DNA of 64,000 nucleotides, from contig NZ_RPDJ01000002.1 in NCBI RefSeq assembly GCF_004023625.1, positions 1 to 64,000 on the forward strand, written 5' to 3'. The position numbers and the translations under genes were made by a program. A model generated the notes under the pieces. That model saw nothing but the letters and a program-made list of their open reading frames with translations, searched no databases and was not told the DNA's origin. Shown here piece after piece: positions 27,111-35,300 of the stretch; the first letter of the stretch is position 1, and each line of letters starts with the position of its first letter. Source of the DNA: Streptomyces cavernae (GTDB lineage: Bacteria > Actinomycetota > Actinomycetes > Streptomycetales > Streptomycetaceae).

Positions 27111-28406
27111 TCAGGCCGATCCTGCCCCCCGCAACGTCGCGGGGAACGGCAGGACCGCCACTGTTACGTTGTCGTGGCCCCCTCCGTCGAGGGCGTGGCC
27201 GACCAGGACCCGGGCGCTGTGCAGCGGCCGCTCGGCGGCGTCCACCGGAACGGCCTCCGCCATCTCGTGGGCCGCCTCCGCGTAGTTCCACAGTCCGTCG
27301 GTGCACACCACCACTACACCCGGCCGGTCCGGCTTGAAGGAAGCGGTGTGCGGTTCCAGTTCGTACGCGTCGGCGCCGAGCCAGCCCGTGATGGCGTGGG
27401 CCCGTTCGTCCGCGTACGCCTCGGCCTCGTTCATCAGGCCCGCGGCGACCATCTGCGCCGCCCAGGAGTCGTCCTCGGTGAGCCGGGCCGGCGGCGTCGA
27501 ACGGTCGTTGGGCACCCAGTAGGCGCGGCTGTCGCCGACCCAGCCGACGATCAGCAGGGTGCTGGTGACGACCGCGCCGACGAAGGTGCAGGCGGGCGCG
27601 TTCTGGTGCGGGGCCTGCTCCTGGGCGGTCCGGGGCTCCTGCGCCAGGCTGGTGACCGCGTCGGCGGCGGCCACGATCGCCTCGTGCATCGCCTGCTGCG
27701 GGTGGGTGCCGCGCGGCAGGGTCGCCAGCAGCGTCTCGTTGGCCGTGCGGGAGGCCGCGAGCGAGGCGTCGTCGGGGCGGGTCGCCGAGGAGACGCCGTC
27801 GCAGACGATGGCCACCACCGCGGGCGAGCCGTCGGGCAGCGTGGTGGAGGACACCGCGAAGGCGTCCTCGTTGCGGTGGTGGCGCAGCCCGCGGTCGCTG
27901 ACCGCGGCGACCGCGCCGAGTTCCTGCTCCATGTGGTCCCGCTCCCGGGGTTGTGCGTGCCCGCAGTTCTCGCAGTAGCCGTCCGGATCCACCTGGCCCG
28001 CCCGGCAGGCCACACACACCTTGGCGGCCTCCGCGGACGCGGGGACGCCGGACGGCGGCGGCGCCAGGGGGTACTGGGGCGCCGCCAGGGGGTACTCGTC
28101 GGGCTCGGCCGGCCGGTCGAACCGTACACCCGCCGACAGGGCACCGCCGCCGGAGTCGGTGCCCTGGATGTCCGTCGGCAGATGCACCGGGCCGGACGGG
28201 GCGGACGCTTCCGCCGCCGAGGGGACCGGCCAGTCCACGCCGACGGCCGGGGCGCCGTTCATGGTGAGCGTGGGGTTGTCCGTCGGCGGCGGGGGGACGA
28301 CCGACAGGTCGTATCCACACGCGCCGCAGTACCGGTCGCCGGACTCCAGCGGCTCCTCGCAGCTGGGGCACCTCGACAAGGCCGGCAGTTGGGGGGTCTG
28401 CGCCAT
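27111..28406 (-). CDS. PP2C-family Ser/Thr phosphatase with zinc ribbons
   Basis: The 431-residue protein starts at ATG 28406, four bases after the kinase stop. Residues 8-28 form a zinc ribbon (RCPSCEEPLESGDRYCGACG), and a second one is CVACRAGQVDPDGYCENCGH near residue 150. The PP2C domain follows: VSDRGLRHHRNEDAFAV holds the metal-binding Asp, VVAIVCDGVSSATRPDDAS the DG motif, LLIVGWVGDSRAYWV the GDSR motif, AITGWLGADA, VVVCTDGLWNYAEAAHEM and GGGHDNVTVAVL the closing DN metal ligands. All key acidic residues are present. It probably reverses phosphorylation by the adjacent kinase. The paired ribbons match those of the kinase and the FHA protein. Confidence 0.9.
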   Translation of the reverse strand: MAQTPQLPALSRCPSCEEPLESGDRYCGACGYDLSVVPPPPTDNPTLTMNGAPAVGVDWPVPSAAEASAPSGPVHLPTDIQGTDSGGGALSAGVRFDRPAEPDEYPLAAPQYPLAPPPSGVPASAEAAKVCVACRAGQVDPDGYCENCGHAQPRERDHMEQELGAVAAVSDRGLRHHRNEDAFAVSSTTLPDGSPAVVAIVCDGVSSATRPDDASLAASRTANETLLATLPRGTHPQQAMHEAIVAAADAVTSLAQEPRTAQEQAPHQNAPACTFVGAVVTSTLLIVGWVGDSRAYWVPNDRSTPPARLTEDDSWAAQMVAAGLMNEAEAYADERAHAITGWLGADAYELEPHTASFKPDRPGVVVVCTDGLWNYAEAAHEMAEAVPVDAAERPLHSARVLVGHALDGGGHDNVTVAVLPFPATLRGAGSA

Positions 28407-28410
28407 CAAT

Positions 28411-30963
28411 TCACACCCACGTCCGAGGGCGGTAGCGGTTGGCTCGCTCCACCAGGTCGATCCTCTCCTCGCCACCCTGGGCGAGCCTGGCCAGTGTCCG
28501 GTACGAACGCTCCAGGCCGAAACGCAGCCCGCGCTCGTCCAGGTCACTGCCGAGCAGTTTGGCGCTCGGTGTGCCCTGACTGCCGGAGAGTACCCAGTCA
28601 AGGGCGCAGCCCAGCACTTCTGTGGACAACTGCTCGCGGCGCACCGCGTCCAGACCGTACTCGTCCAGGGCCTCCACCTGCCCCGCCGCGGCGGTCAGGT
28701 CGTCCAGGAACCGCGCCGCGGCCGCCTCCTCGGCGACGCGCTGCCGCAGCCGCGCCCGCACGGCAGCCACCCGCGCCGCGGTGTAGTGGATCGACGCCTC
28801 CGGAACCGACTCCAGGGTCGCCACGGCACCGCGCCGGTCGCCCGTCGCCAGCTGCACACGGGCCAGGCCGAACGCCGCGCTCACATAGCTCGGGTCGGTC
28901 GCCCACACCAGACGGTAGTACTCGGCCGCGTTGTCCAACTGGCCGAGGACCTCCGCGCACAGGCCCAGCGCCAGCTTCGGGGCGGGCTCGCCCGGGAAGG
29001 CGTCGTAGATCGCGTCGAAGGAGAGCGCCGCGAGCTCGTGGTCCCCGGTGGCCAGGGCCGTGACCCCGCGGTACCACACCACCCGCCAGTCGTCCGGGTG
29101 CTGGGCCTCGAGCTCGTCCAGCGCCCGGGCGGCCGGGGCGTGTTCGCCCATCTCCAGCCGGGCGCGCAGCTCGCGCAGGCGCAGCTCCAGGGAGTCCGAG
29201 GGGGCCGCCTTCAGCGCGGTGACGAGTTCGGCGGGGGCGGAGGTCATCAGACCCGCCAGGAAGCCCGCGTTGACGTCGTCCGGGTCGACACGTGGCACCG
29301 GCAGCGCGAGCGCAGTGGCGGCGCCCTGGACGGGCTTCACGAGGGCGCCGTCGCCGGCCGCGCCAAGCGCCCCGGGAGTGCCGCCGGTCAGGATGGCCCT
29401 CATCTCGGACGCGGTGGCACCCGCCCGTACGGTGAGGGCGCGCTGCTTCTTCGTGAGGACCTCCCGTGCGCCCAGCCGCGACACCTCCCCGTCCGGCTTC
29501 GCGAACAACTCGGTGTCCGTGACCTTCACCTCGGGCCCGAACAGCGTCGACATCGCCGGCCGTGGCTTGCCCGTCTGCAGGGCGACCACCTCGCGCAGCA
29601 CGCCCGTCAGCTGCTCCGCCATCTCCTGCGCGGAGGCGAACCGGCGCGCCGGGTCCGGGTCGGTCGCGCGGACCAGCAGCCGGTAGAAGGACTCGTACTG
29701 GTGGAAGACCTCAATGTTGTCCGGGTCGGGCAGGGAGTCGACGTAGACGTTGGTGTAGCCCTGGAAGTCGAAGGTGAGGACGGCCAGGGTACGGGCCACC
29801 GTGTACAGGTCGGAGGCGACCGACGGGCCGACGTCCGCTACCTCCGGCGCCTGGTAGCCGACCGTGCCGTAGATGGCCGACTCGTCGTCGTCCATCCTGC
29901 GCACCGCGCCCATGTCGATCAGCTTCAGCTGGTCCTCGGTCTGGATCGCGTTGTCGACCTTGAAGTCGCAGTACAGCAGGTTGCGGCTGTGCAGATGGCC
30001 GAGGGCCTCCAACGCCTCGATGCCGTACGCGCAGGCCTGTTCCACCGGCAGCGGATCGCGTTTGCCGTCCGCGCCGCGGCGGCCGTTGGCGATCTCCTTC
30101 AGGGACTTGCCGCCGACGTACTCCATGACGATGTACCCGTCGAGCGAGCCGGTGCGCTGGTCCAGGTGCTCCACGAAATTGTAGATGCGCACGATGTTGG
30201 CGTGCTCGATCTCGGCGAGGAAGCGGCGCTCGGAGATCGCGGCGGCCATCGCGTCCTGGTCACCGGTGTCGAGGAGGCCCTTGAGGACCACCCAGCGGTC
30301 GGAGACCGCGCGGTCCACGGCCAGGTAGATCCAGCCGAGACCGCCGTGCGCCAGACAGCCCACCACCTCGTACTGGCCGTGCACCACGTCGCCCGCCTGC
30401 AGCTTCGGCACGAACGAATACGGGTGACCGCACTTGGTGCAGAAGCCCTCGGTGCGCCCGGCCCGCTCGCCGCGTGAACGCCCCACCGGCGCCCCGCAGT
30501 CGGAGCGGGAGCAGAACCGCTTGCGCTCGGGCACCTCCGGGTTCTCCAGCACCATCGCGCGCGGGTCGGGCCGCGGCACCTCCGGCACCTGCACCAGGCC
30601 GGCACCCAGCCGGCCGCGCCCGGACGAGCCCGCCGTGGAGCCCGAGCTGCGCACCGACACCGAACGGCCCGTCGACTTCCCCGACAGCGAGCGCGACAGC
30701 CGCCCGGAGACCGACCGGCGGGACTGCGAGGACCGCGACGACGTACGGGAACTCGCCCGTGAACTGCCGCGCACGCTGCTGCTGCCGGAACTCCGCGACC
30801 CCTTGCCGGACCCGTTCGCCGCGGAACTCGACAAGCCCGCCGCGCCGCCGGCCGACACCACCGGCGCCAGACCGCACGTGTCGCAGTACAGCTCGCCGCC
30901 GCCCATGTCCTCGTACGACCCCGAGCATCCTGGCCGCTGGCACTTCCGCTGCTCCTGACTCAC
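28411..30963 (-). CDS. pknG: PknG-like Ser/Thr protein kinase with rubredoxin and TPR parts
   Basis: GTG 30963 is chosen because GGAGGGGGGA lies at a normal distance and the codon overlaps the stop of the preceding gene (GTGA). This gives 850 residues. Cys 8, 13, 27 and 30 form a first metal knuckle. A Ser/Arg-rich stretch of about 80 residues follows, then a second CSRSDC..FCTKCG pair. The kinase domain starts near residue 180 (YEVVGCLAHGGLGWIYLAVD), with WVVLKGLLDT for the Lys, LYCDFKVDNAIQT as catalytic loop and KLIDMGAVRRM for DFG. The missing HRD Arg and the DMG are as in PknG. The last 300 residues are TPR-like helices. In mycobacteria PknG controls glutamate metabolism through the FHA protein GarA. 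Confidence 0.93.
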   Translation of the reverse strand: MSQEQRKCQRPGCSGSYEDMGGGELYCDTCGLAPVVSAGGAAGLSSSAANGSGKGSRSSGSSSVRGSSRASSRTSSRSSQSRRSVSGRLSRSLSGKSTGRSVSVRSSGSTAGSSGRGRLGAGLVQVPEVPRPDPRAMVLENPEVPERKRFCSRSDCGAPVGRSRGERAGRTEGFCTKCGHPYSFVPKLQAGDVVHGQYEVVGCLAHGGLGWIYLAVDRAVSDRWVVLKGLLDTGDQDAMAAAISERRFLAEIEHANIVRIYNFVEHLDQRTGSLDGYIVMEYVGGKSLKEIANGRRGADGKRDPLPVEQACAYGIEALEALGHLHSRNLLYCDFKVDNAIQTEDQLKLIDMGAVRRMDDDESAIYGTVGYQAPEVADVGPSVASDLYTVARTLAVLTFDFQGYTNVYVDSLPDPDNIEVFHQYESFYRLLVRATDPDPARRFASAQEMAEQLTGVLREVVALQTGKPRPAMSTLFGPEVKVTDTELFAKPDGEVSRLGAREVLTKKQRALTVRAGATASEMRAILTGGTPGALGAAGDGALVKPVQGAATALALPVPRVDPDDVNAGFLAGLMTSAPAELVTALKAAPSDSLELRLRELRARLEMGEHAPAARALDELEAQHPDDWRVVWYRGVTALATGDHELAALSFDAIYDAFPGEPAPKLALGLCAEVLGQLDNAAEYYRLVWATDPSYVSAAFGLARVQLATGDRRGAVATLESVPEASIHYTAARVAAVRARLRQRVAEEAAAARFLDDLTAAAGQVEALDEYGLDAVRREQLSTEVLGCALDWVLSGSQGTPSAKLLGSDLDERGLRFGLERSYRTLARLAQGGEERIDLVERANRYRPRTWV

Positions 30964-32279
30964 GACCACTCCCCCCTCCGGTCCTGCGGAACGCTCCGCT
31001 CGCCGCTCGGCGACAGCAGTTCGGCCGCCGCACGCTGATAGCGCAGCACCGCCTGCTCGGCGACCCTGAGATCGCAGGGCGCGCTCCACAGCATCCGGCG
31101 TGCCGCGTCGTACCGCTCGACCAGCAGCGGGTCCTCCGCCAGGCCGTGCCGGGCGACCTTCGCCTTGTAGGCGTCGAGGCGGCCGCGCAGTTCGGCGCGG
31201 ACCGCCAGTGGCGCGGTGACCGCCGTCAACGACTCGCGGGCCCGCAGCAGTTCGTCCTCCGCCTTCTGTTCCAGCGACTCCAGCAGCGGCGACAGCCGGT
31301 GCCACTGGGCGTGCCTGCGGTACTCGGCGGCCGTCGCCAGCTGCTCCTGGAGCGCGGTCGGCGGCCCGCTGACCGCGGGGACCTCGGAGGCGGCGATCTT
31401 CGCCAGCACCTCGCCGCGAGCGCTCCTGGCCTCGGCGAGCGTACGGTCCGCGCGGCTCAGCACGTCGCGCAGCTTCACCAGCCGGGCCTCCGCGTCCTGC
31501 CGGACGGTGAGCACCGCGTCGATCTCCCGCCGCACCTCCTCCAGGGCCCGCGCCTCGCGGTCGTAGCGGCTGGTGTCGGGACGGCCGCCGCCGGGCGCCG
31601 AACTGCCCCCGGCGGACACCCAGAAGGCCAGCGGATCCGACACCACCTGCTCGCGCAGCCGGGTCAGCGTCCGGGTGATCCGCTCCAGGTCGTCACCCGA
31701 CGGATGTTCGCCGGGGCGCACCCCCACCGAGTGCGCGAGCTGCCGGGTGCGCTGCAACTCCGCGGAGAGCAGATCGATCCGGGCGGGCAGCGCCGACCAC
31801 ACCGCGTCCGCCGCTACCACCATGTCCAGTGAGGTCGCGTACAACTCGTTCATCCGGTCGACGAGTTCGGAGAGCGAGTACTGCTCGCTGAGCTTGGTGC
31901 CGGTGAGCGTCGGCGCGTTGGCCATCGCGCTGGCGCTGCCCGCGACCGTCACGCTCGTGCCCCGCAGCAGTTCCGTTAGCTCGACCAGGTCCTCACGGCT
32001 GGACCAGCGTCTGCGCGCGCGGATCTCACGGGCCTGGCGCAGGGCGCCCGAGTAGGCGTCGAAGTACGCCCACAGCAGCGTGATCTGGGCATCCGCGGCG
32101 ATCCAGCGCTCCTTGGTGGTGCCGGTGAGCTCGGCGCCTTCGAGGAGTCTGCGGCCCGCGTGGTCCTGCAGGGCGAGGAGCGAGGTCTCGATGGCCTCGT
32201 GCTCCGCGCCGAGACGCGCCAGCGCACGGTCCACCTCGTCCCGGTCCATCACCGGCCCGGGGGGCCCCGTGACGCCCAT
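30960..32279 (-). CDS. Coiled-coil protein of the GlnX-PknG operon, unknown function
   Basis: The 439-residue protein starts at ATG 32279 (MGVTGPPGPVMDRDEVDRAL) after GAGAGGTGATCG. It is almost entirely helical and charged: ALARLGAEHEAIETSLLALQ, WAYFDAYSGALRQAREIRAR, LERITRTLTRLREQVVSDPL, ARALEEVRREIDAVLTVRQD and RESLTAVTAPLAVRAELRGR. It lacks signal peptide and membrane helices. A short Gly/Pro break lies near residue 240. The stop overlaps the kinase start (GTGA), so the two are translationally coupled and probably made in fixed ratio. It sits between the sensor pair GlnX/GlnH and the kinase and could be an adaptor linking them. That is inference, and I know of no characterised member. Confidence 0.8.
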   Translation of the reverse strand: MGVTGPPGPVMDRDEVDRALARLGAEHEAIETSLLALQDHAGRRLLEGAELTGTTKERWIAADAQITLLWAYFDAYSGALRQAREIRARRRWSSREDLVELTELLRGTSVTVAGSASAMANAPTLTGTKLSEQYSLSELVDRMNELYATSLDMVVAADAVWSALPARIDLLSAELQRTRQLAHSVGVRPGEHPSGDDLERITRTLTRLREQVVSDPLAFWVSAGGSSAPGGGRPDTSRYDREARALEEVRREIDAVLTVRQDAEARLVKLRDVLSRADRTLAEARSARGEVLAKIAASEVPAVSGPPTALQEQLATAAEYRRHAQWHRLSPLLESLEQKAEDELLRARESLTAVTAPLAVRAELRGRLDAYKAKVARHGLAEDPLLVERYDAARRMLWSAPCDLRVAEQAVLRYQRAAAELLSPSGERSVPQDRRGEWS

Positions 32280-32444
32280 CGATCACCTCTCGCCTCTCGG
32301 TCGTTTCCCCGCGCGGGATGCGCTCGGGCAACTCTCCAGTCGTATCAGGTCGGTTGCTGCTGCTTCAGGTCGGTTTTCTCGTACTGCGGTACCTCGGTCA
32401 CGTGTACGTGCGGGCATCGGTCATGGAACGTCGTGGTGGGCGGG

Positions 32445-33458
32445 TCACTTGTACTTCGGAGCGGGCGGGCCCGACGACGGGCCCAGATCCGCGGCGAGCC
32501 ACTTGTTGTACGACTCCTGCCAGCCCCCGCTGTTCCGGTAGTCCACCAGCACCTGGTTCACCCGGCGTACCAGATCGTCGGAACCCTTCTTCATCGCCAC
32601 GCCGTAGTACTCCTCGGTGAACGGATCGCCCTTGAGTTCCACGGTCGGGTCCTGCGCGGCCTGGCCCGCGGCGAGCGCGCCGTCGGTGACCACCGCGTCG
32701 GCCATGCCCAGTTGCAGCCTGACCAGGCAGTCGAGTTGGTTGGGCACGGTGAAGACGCGCGCCGAGCCGGGGAGGTCGCCCTTGGTCTTGCCCGCGGTGA
32801 GGGTGTCGTAGGCCGTGGAGGTCGCCGCGGTGCAGATCCTCTTGTCCGCCAGCGACTTGTCGTACCCGCGGATCGTGGACTTCTTGGGGGCCAGGACCTG
32901 CTGTCCGGTCTGGAAGTACGGCGCGGAGAACGCCACTTCGTCCAGGCGCTTGCAGGTGATCGTCATGGTGCGGACCACCATGTCGACATCGCCGTTCTGG
33001 ATCGCCGGGATGCGCTGGTTGGTGGGGATGGCACGGAAGACGACGGCGTCCTTGTCGCCGAGGATCTCCTCCGCGATCCGGTGCGCGAGGTCGATGTCGA
33101 AGCCCTCGAGCTCGCTCGTCTTCTTGGTGCTGTTCGGGTCGCGGTAGCCCCAGCGGTAGCTGTTCTGGTCCACGCCGATGACCAGCTTGCGCTTGTCGCC
33201 CACGCGGTTCTTGATGGCCGTGATCGTCGGGCCGTCCGCCCCGGACGGGGGCGGGCTCTGGTCCTCGGGAGCGGTGCACTTCTCGGCCTTGGTCTGCAGG
33301 CCCGTGGCCACACCGGGCCCGCCGACGCCCGTGCTGCCGTCCTGGGCCGCGTGGGTCAGCGGCGGCAGCGCGATCACCGCGGTCAGTGTGCAGGCGACCG
33401 CCATCGCCCCTACGCCGCCCCAGCCCTTGAGGCTGGCCTTCAGGCGTCGTGTCGTCAC
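32445..33458 (-). CDS. glnH: GlnH, secreted amino-acid sensor (solute-binding protein)
   Basis: GTG 33458 is preferred because GAGAGGGGG precedes it; GTG 33476, which overlaps the glnX stop (GTGA), is the alternative. The 337 residues begin with a basic segment and a hydrophobic signal (GAMAVACTLTAVIALPPLTH). The mature part is a type-2 periplasmic-binding protein: KRKLVIGVDQNSYRWGYRDP, SELEGFDIDLAHRIAEEILG, AIPTNQRIPAIQNGDVDMVV and PYFQTGQQVLAPKKS. No permease or ATPase gene accompanies it. In mycobacteria GlnH binds amino acids such as aspartate and signals through GlnX to PknG rather than importing, and the same arrangement here supports that role. Confidence 0.9.
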   Translation of the reverse strand: MTTRRLKASLKGWGGVGAMAVACTLTAVIALPPLTHAAQDGSTGVGGPGVATGLQTKAEKCTAPEDQSPPPSGADGPTITAIKNRVGDKRKLVIGVDQNSYRWGYRDPNSTKKTSELEGFDIDLAHRIAEEILGDKDAVVFRAIPTNQRIPAIQNGDVDMVVRTMTITCKRLDEVAFSAPYFQTGQQVLAPKKSTIRGYDKSLADKRICTAATSTAYDTLTAGKTKGDLPGSARVFTVPNQLDCLVRLQLGMADAVVTDGALAAGQAAQDPTVELKGDPFTEEYYGVAMKKGSDDLVRRVNQVLVDYRNSGGWQESYNKWLAADLGPSSGPPAPKYK

Positions 33459-33472
33459 GGATGCGCCCCCTC

Positions 33473-34960
33473 TCACCGGTACTCCGAAAGCCTGCGGCCT
33501 ATGCCCAGCACGGCGCCCGCCGCGCCCAGCACGGCGAACGCGGCCGCGCCGACGGGCAGTCCGTTCATGGCACTGCGACCGTCACCGGCCGCCTCCCGGA
33601 ACTCCTTGCCCTCCTGCACGAGCGCCGCGTCCAGCTCCTCGTCGACGCTGTCGAAGCACTCGCGGGTGGGCTTGTCGGCCTTGGCACCGATGACCTTGTT
33701 CAGCGCGCCCTGGTAGTCGCCGGAGTCGTCGGCCTTGCGGGCCTCCTGGTGGCGCGACTGCCACACCTCCATGCTGCCCGCGGCCACCGCGACGGGCTTG
33801 CTGCCCGCCTGGTCGTCCGCGAGACGCTTGGCCTCGGTCAGCCTCGTGTCCAGGACGGCCATCTGCTTCTGGAACTCGACGTCGTAGGCGTCCTTGGTCC
33901 TGCCGTCCTGCTGAACCGTCTCCGCGCCCCGGCTGACCAGCGTGAGGTTCTCGTTGCCGCGCGCCTTCAGGGAGGCTATGCGGGCGGCGTGGAGCACGTT
34001 CAGCGAGCGGACACCGTGGTCGTACGACGAGTCCAGCTCGGCGCGCGCGACGGTGTGCCCGACCGTCACCCAGAGCAGGACGACCGTGGAGGCGGCGGTG
34101 GCGGCCACCATGCCGCGGTTCAGCACGCGGTTGGTGCGCCGGTAGTTGCGCCGCTGCGCCCAGCCGAGGGCGCCGAGCGCTACGACACCGAGCCCGATCG
34201 CCGCCCACGGGTACGGGGTCGCCCGGTCGTAGTCCGCGAGCAGCCGGCCGTTCTCCTTGAGGTAGAGCCGCTCGGCCTCAGGGAGCATCTCTTCCTGCAT
34301 CTTGTTGTTCGCGTACCGCAGATAGGCGCCGCCCAGCGGGAAGCCCTGCCGGTTGTTGGCCCGGGCCCGCTCGATCAGGCCCTTGTACTCCGGCAGCAGC
34401 TTGTTGAGCTTCGCGATGGAGTCCGCGGAGGGGGAGCCCGGCTCGGAGTTCGCGGCGGCCGTGACGAGCAGGGATGCGGCCGTCCTGATGTCCCGCTCGT
34501 AGCGGGCGCGGGTCTCGGCCGGCTCCTCGCCGCCGGCCAGGAAGCCGCTGGAGGCAGTGGTGTTGGCGTCGGCGAGCGAGCGGTAGATGTTCGCGGCGTC
34601 GTCGGACAGCGGCTGGCTGCTGTGCAGGACGTCGTCGGCGGCGGCCGAGCGGTCCGCCATCTGCCAGGCGGTGACCGCGCCGAACGCGACGACGAGCAGG
34701 GCGAGGGCGGCGCCGATGATGCGCAGCCGGCCGGGCTCCGTCGTCGCGGCCGCCCTCAGCTGGTCGACGCCCTCCGCGAACGCCGTGCGCCGCGGCGGCT
34801 CCGTCTCCGGCCTGCCCGGCGGCGCGGGCGCCGCGGCCGGCGTGGGCGTCGCGACGGGGCCCGGCTGTGACGGCACCGCCGGCACCGTGGGCGTGGGCGG
34901 TCCCGGCGGAGCCGCGCTGCCTTTCGTCGGGTATGTCACTTGACCTCCCCCATAGGTCAT
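33473..34960 (-). CDS. glnX: GlnX, membrane relay protein
   Basis: ATG 34960 follows GGGAGG; GTG 34939 after GGGGGAGG is an alternative. The 495 residues open with a Pro/Ala-rich cytoplasmic stretch (to about residue 68), then a helix LRIIGAALALLVVAFGAVTA, an external helical domain with a conserved Asn-rich turn, a helix pair AAIGLGVVALGALGWA and NRGMVAATAASTVVLLWVTV, a second external domain (YDHGVRSLNVLHAARIASLK) and a last helix GAAAFAVLGAAGAVLGIGRR. Four membrane passes with two external domains match actinobacterial GlnX, which couples GlnH to PknG. It is the first gene of a seven-gene leftward operon. A 16-bp inverted repeat lies in its leader region. Confidence 0.88.
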   Translation of the reverse strand: MTYGGGQVTYPTKGSAAPPGPPTPTVPAVPSQPGPVATPTPAAAPAPPGRPETEPPRRTAFAEGVDQLRAAATTEPGRLRIIGAALALLVVAFGAVTAWQMADRSAAADDVLHSSQPLSDDAANIYRSLADANTTASSGFLAGGEEPAETRARYERDIRTAASLLVTAAANSEPGSPSADSIAKLNKLLPEYKGLIERARANNRQGFPLGGAYLRYANNKMQEEMLPEAERLYLKENGRLLADYDRATPYPWAAIGLGVVALGALGWAQRRNYRRTNRVLNRGMVAATAASTVVLLWVTVGHTVARAELDSSYDHGVRSLNVLHAARIASLKARGNENLTLVSRGAETVQQDGRTKDAYDVEFQKQMAVLDTRLTEAKRLADDQAGSKPVAVAAGSMEVWQSRHQEARKADDSGDYQGALNKVIGAKADKPTRECFDSVDEELDAALVQEGKEFREAAGDGRSAMNGLPVGAAAFAVLGAAGAVLGIGRRLSEYR

Positions 34961-35300
34961 CCGTCGGTCACCTCCCTTCCGCGCCGGAACGCGAAACGAG
35001 GTGCACGGCGGCAAGTATCGCCGCAGGGACTGACATCCGCACAGGCCTTGATGCGATCTTGTTCCGAACCGTGTGCCGGACCGTGTCCGACAGCGGGCCC
35101 GGGAAGATCCCGTACCGCCCCCTTGCCCTTGAACACGTGTGCGTGGGGGGTTCGGTTCCCAGGGGGCGGTACGGGAGAGCGCGGGGTGTGTTTTTCGCCC
35201 CCGGACAGGCCCTGGGGGACCGGTAGGGGCGGATGGGTGCGGAGAGGACGAAGGACAGCCCGGGGACGGACCGCCCCTGGCCGGACGGCGTGACCCGCGG
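34961..35300. other. Promoter/leader region of the glnX operon
   Basis: No gene is supported in 340 bases. The region separates the sugar-kinase stop (35301) from glnX and must hold both the terminator of the sugar operon and the promoter of the signalling operon. The main visible structure is the inverted repeat at 35108-35176. Confidence 0.5.
35108..35176. promoter_or_regulatory. Perfect 16-bp inverted repeat with 37-nt spacer
   Basis: TCCCGTACCGCCCCCT at 35108-35123 is repeated as its exact reverse complement AGGGGGCGGTACGGGA at 35161-35176. The 37-nt spacer is longer than a usual terminator loop. It lies 150-216 bases upstream of glnX and 125-190 bases after the sugar-kinase stop, so it may be a terminator, an mRNA structure or a paired operator. 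Confidence 0.65.
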
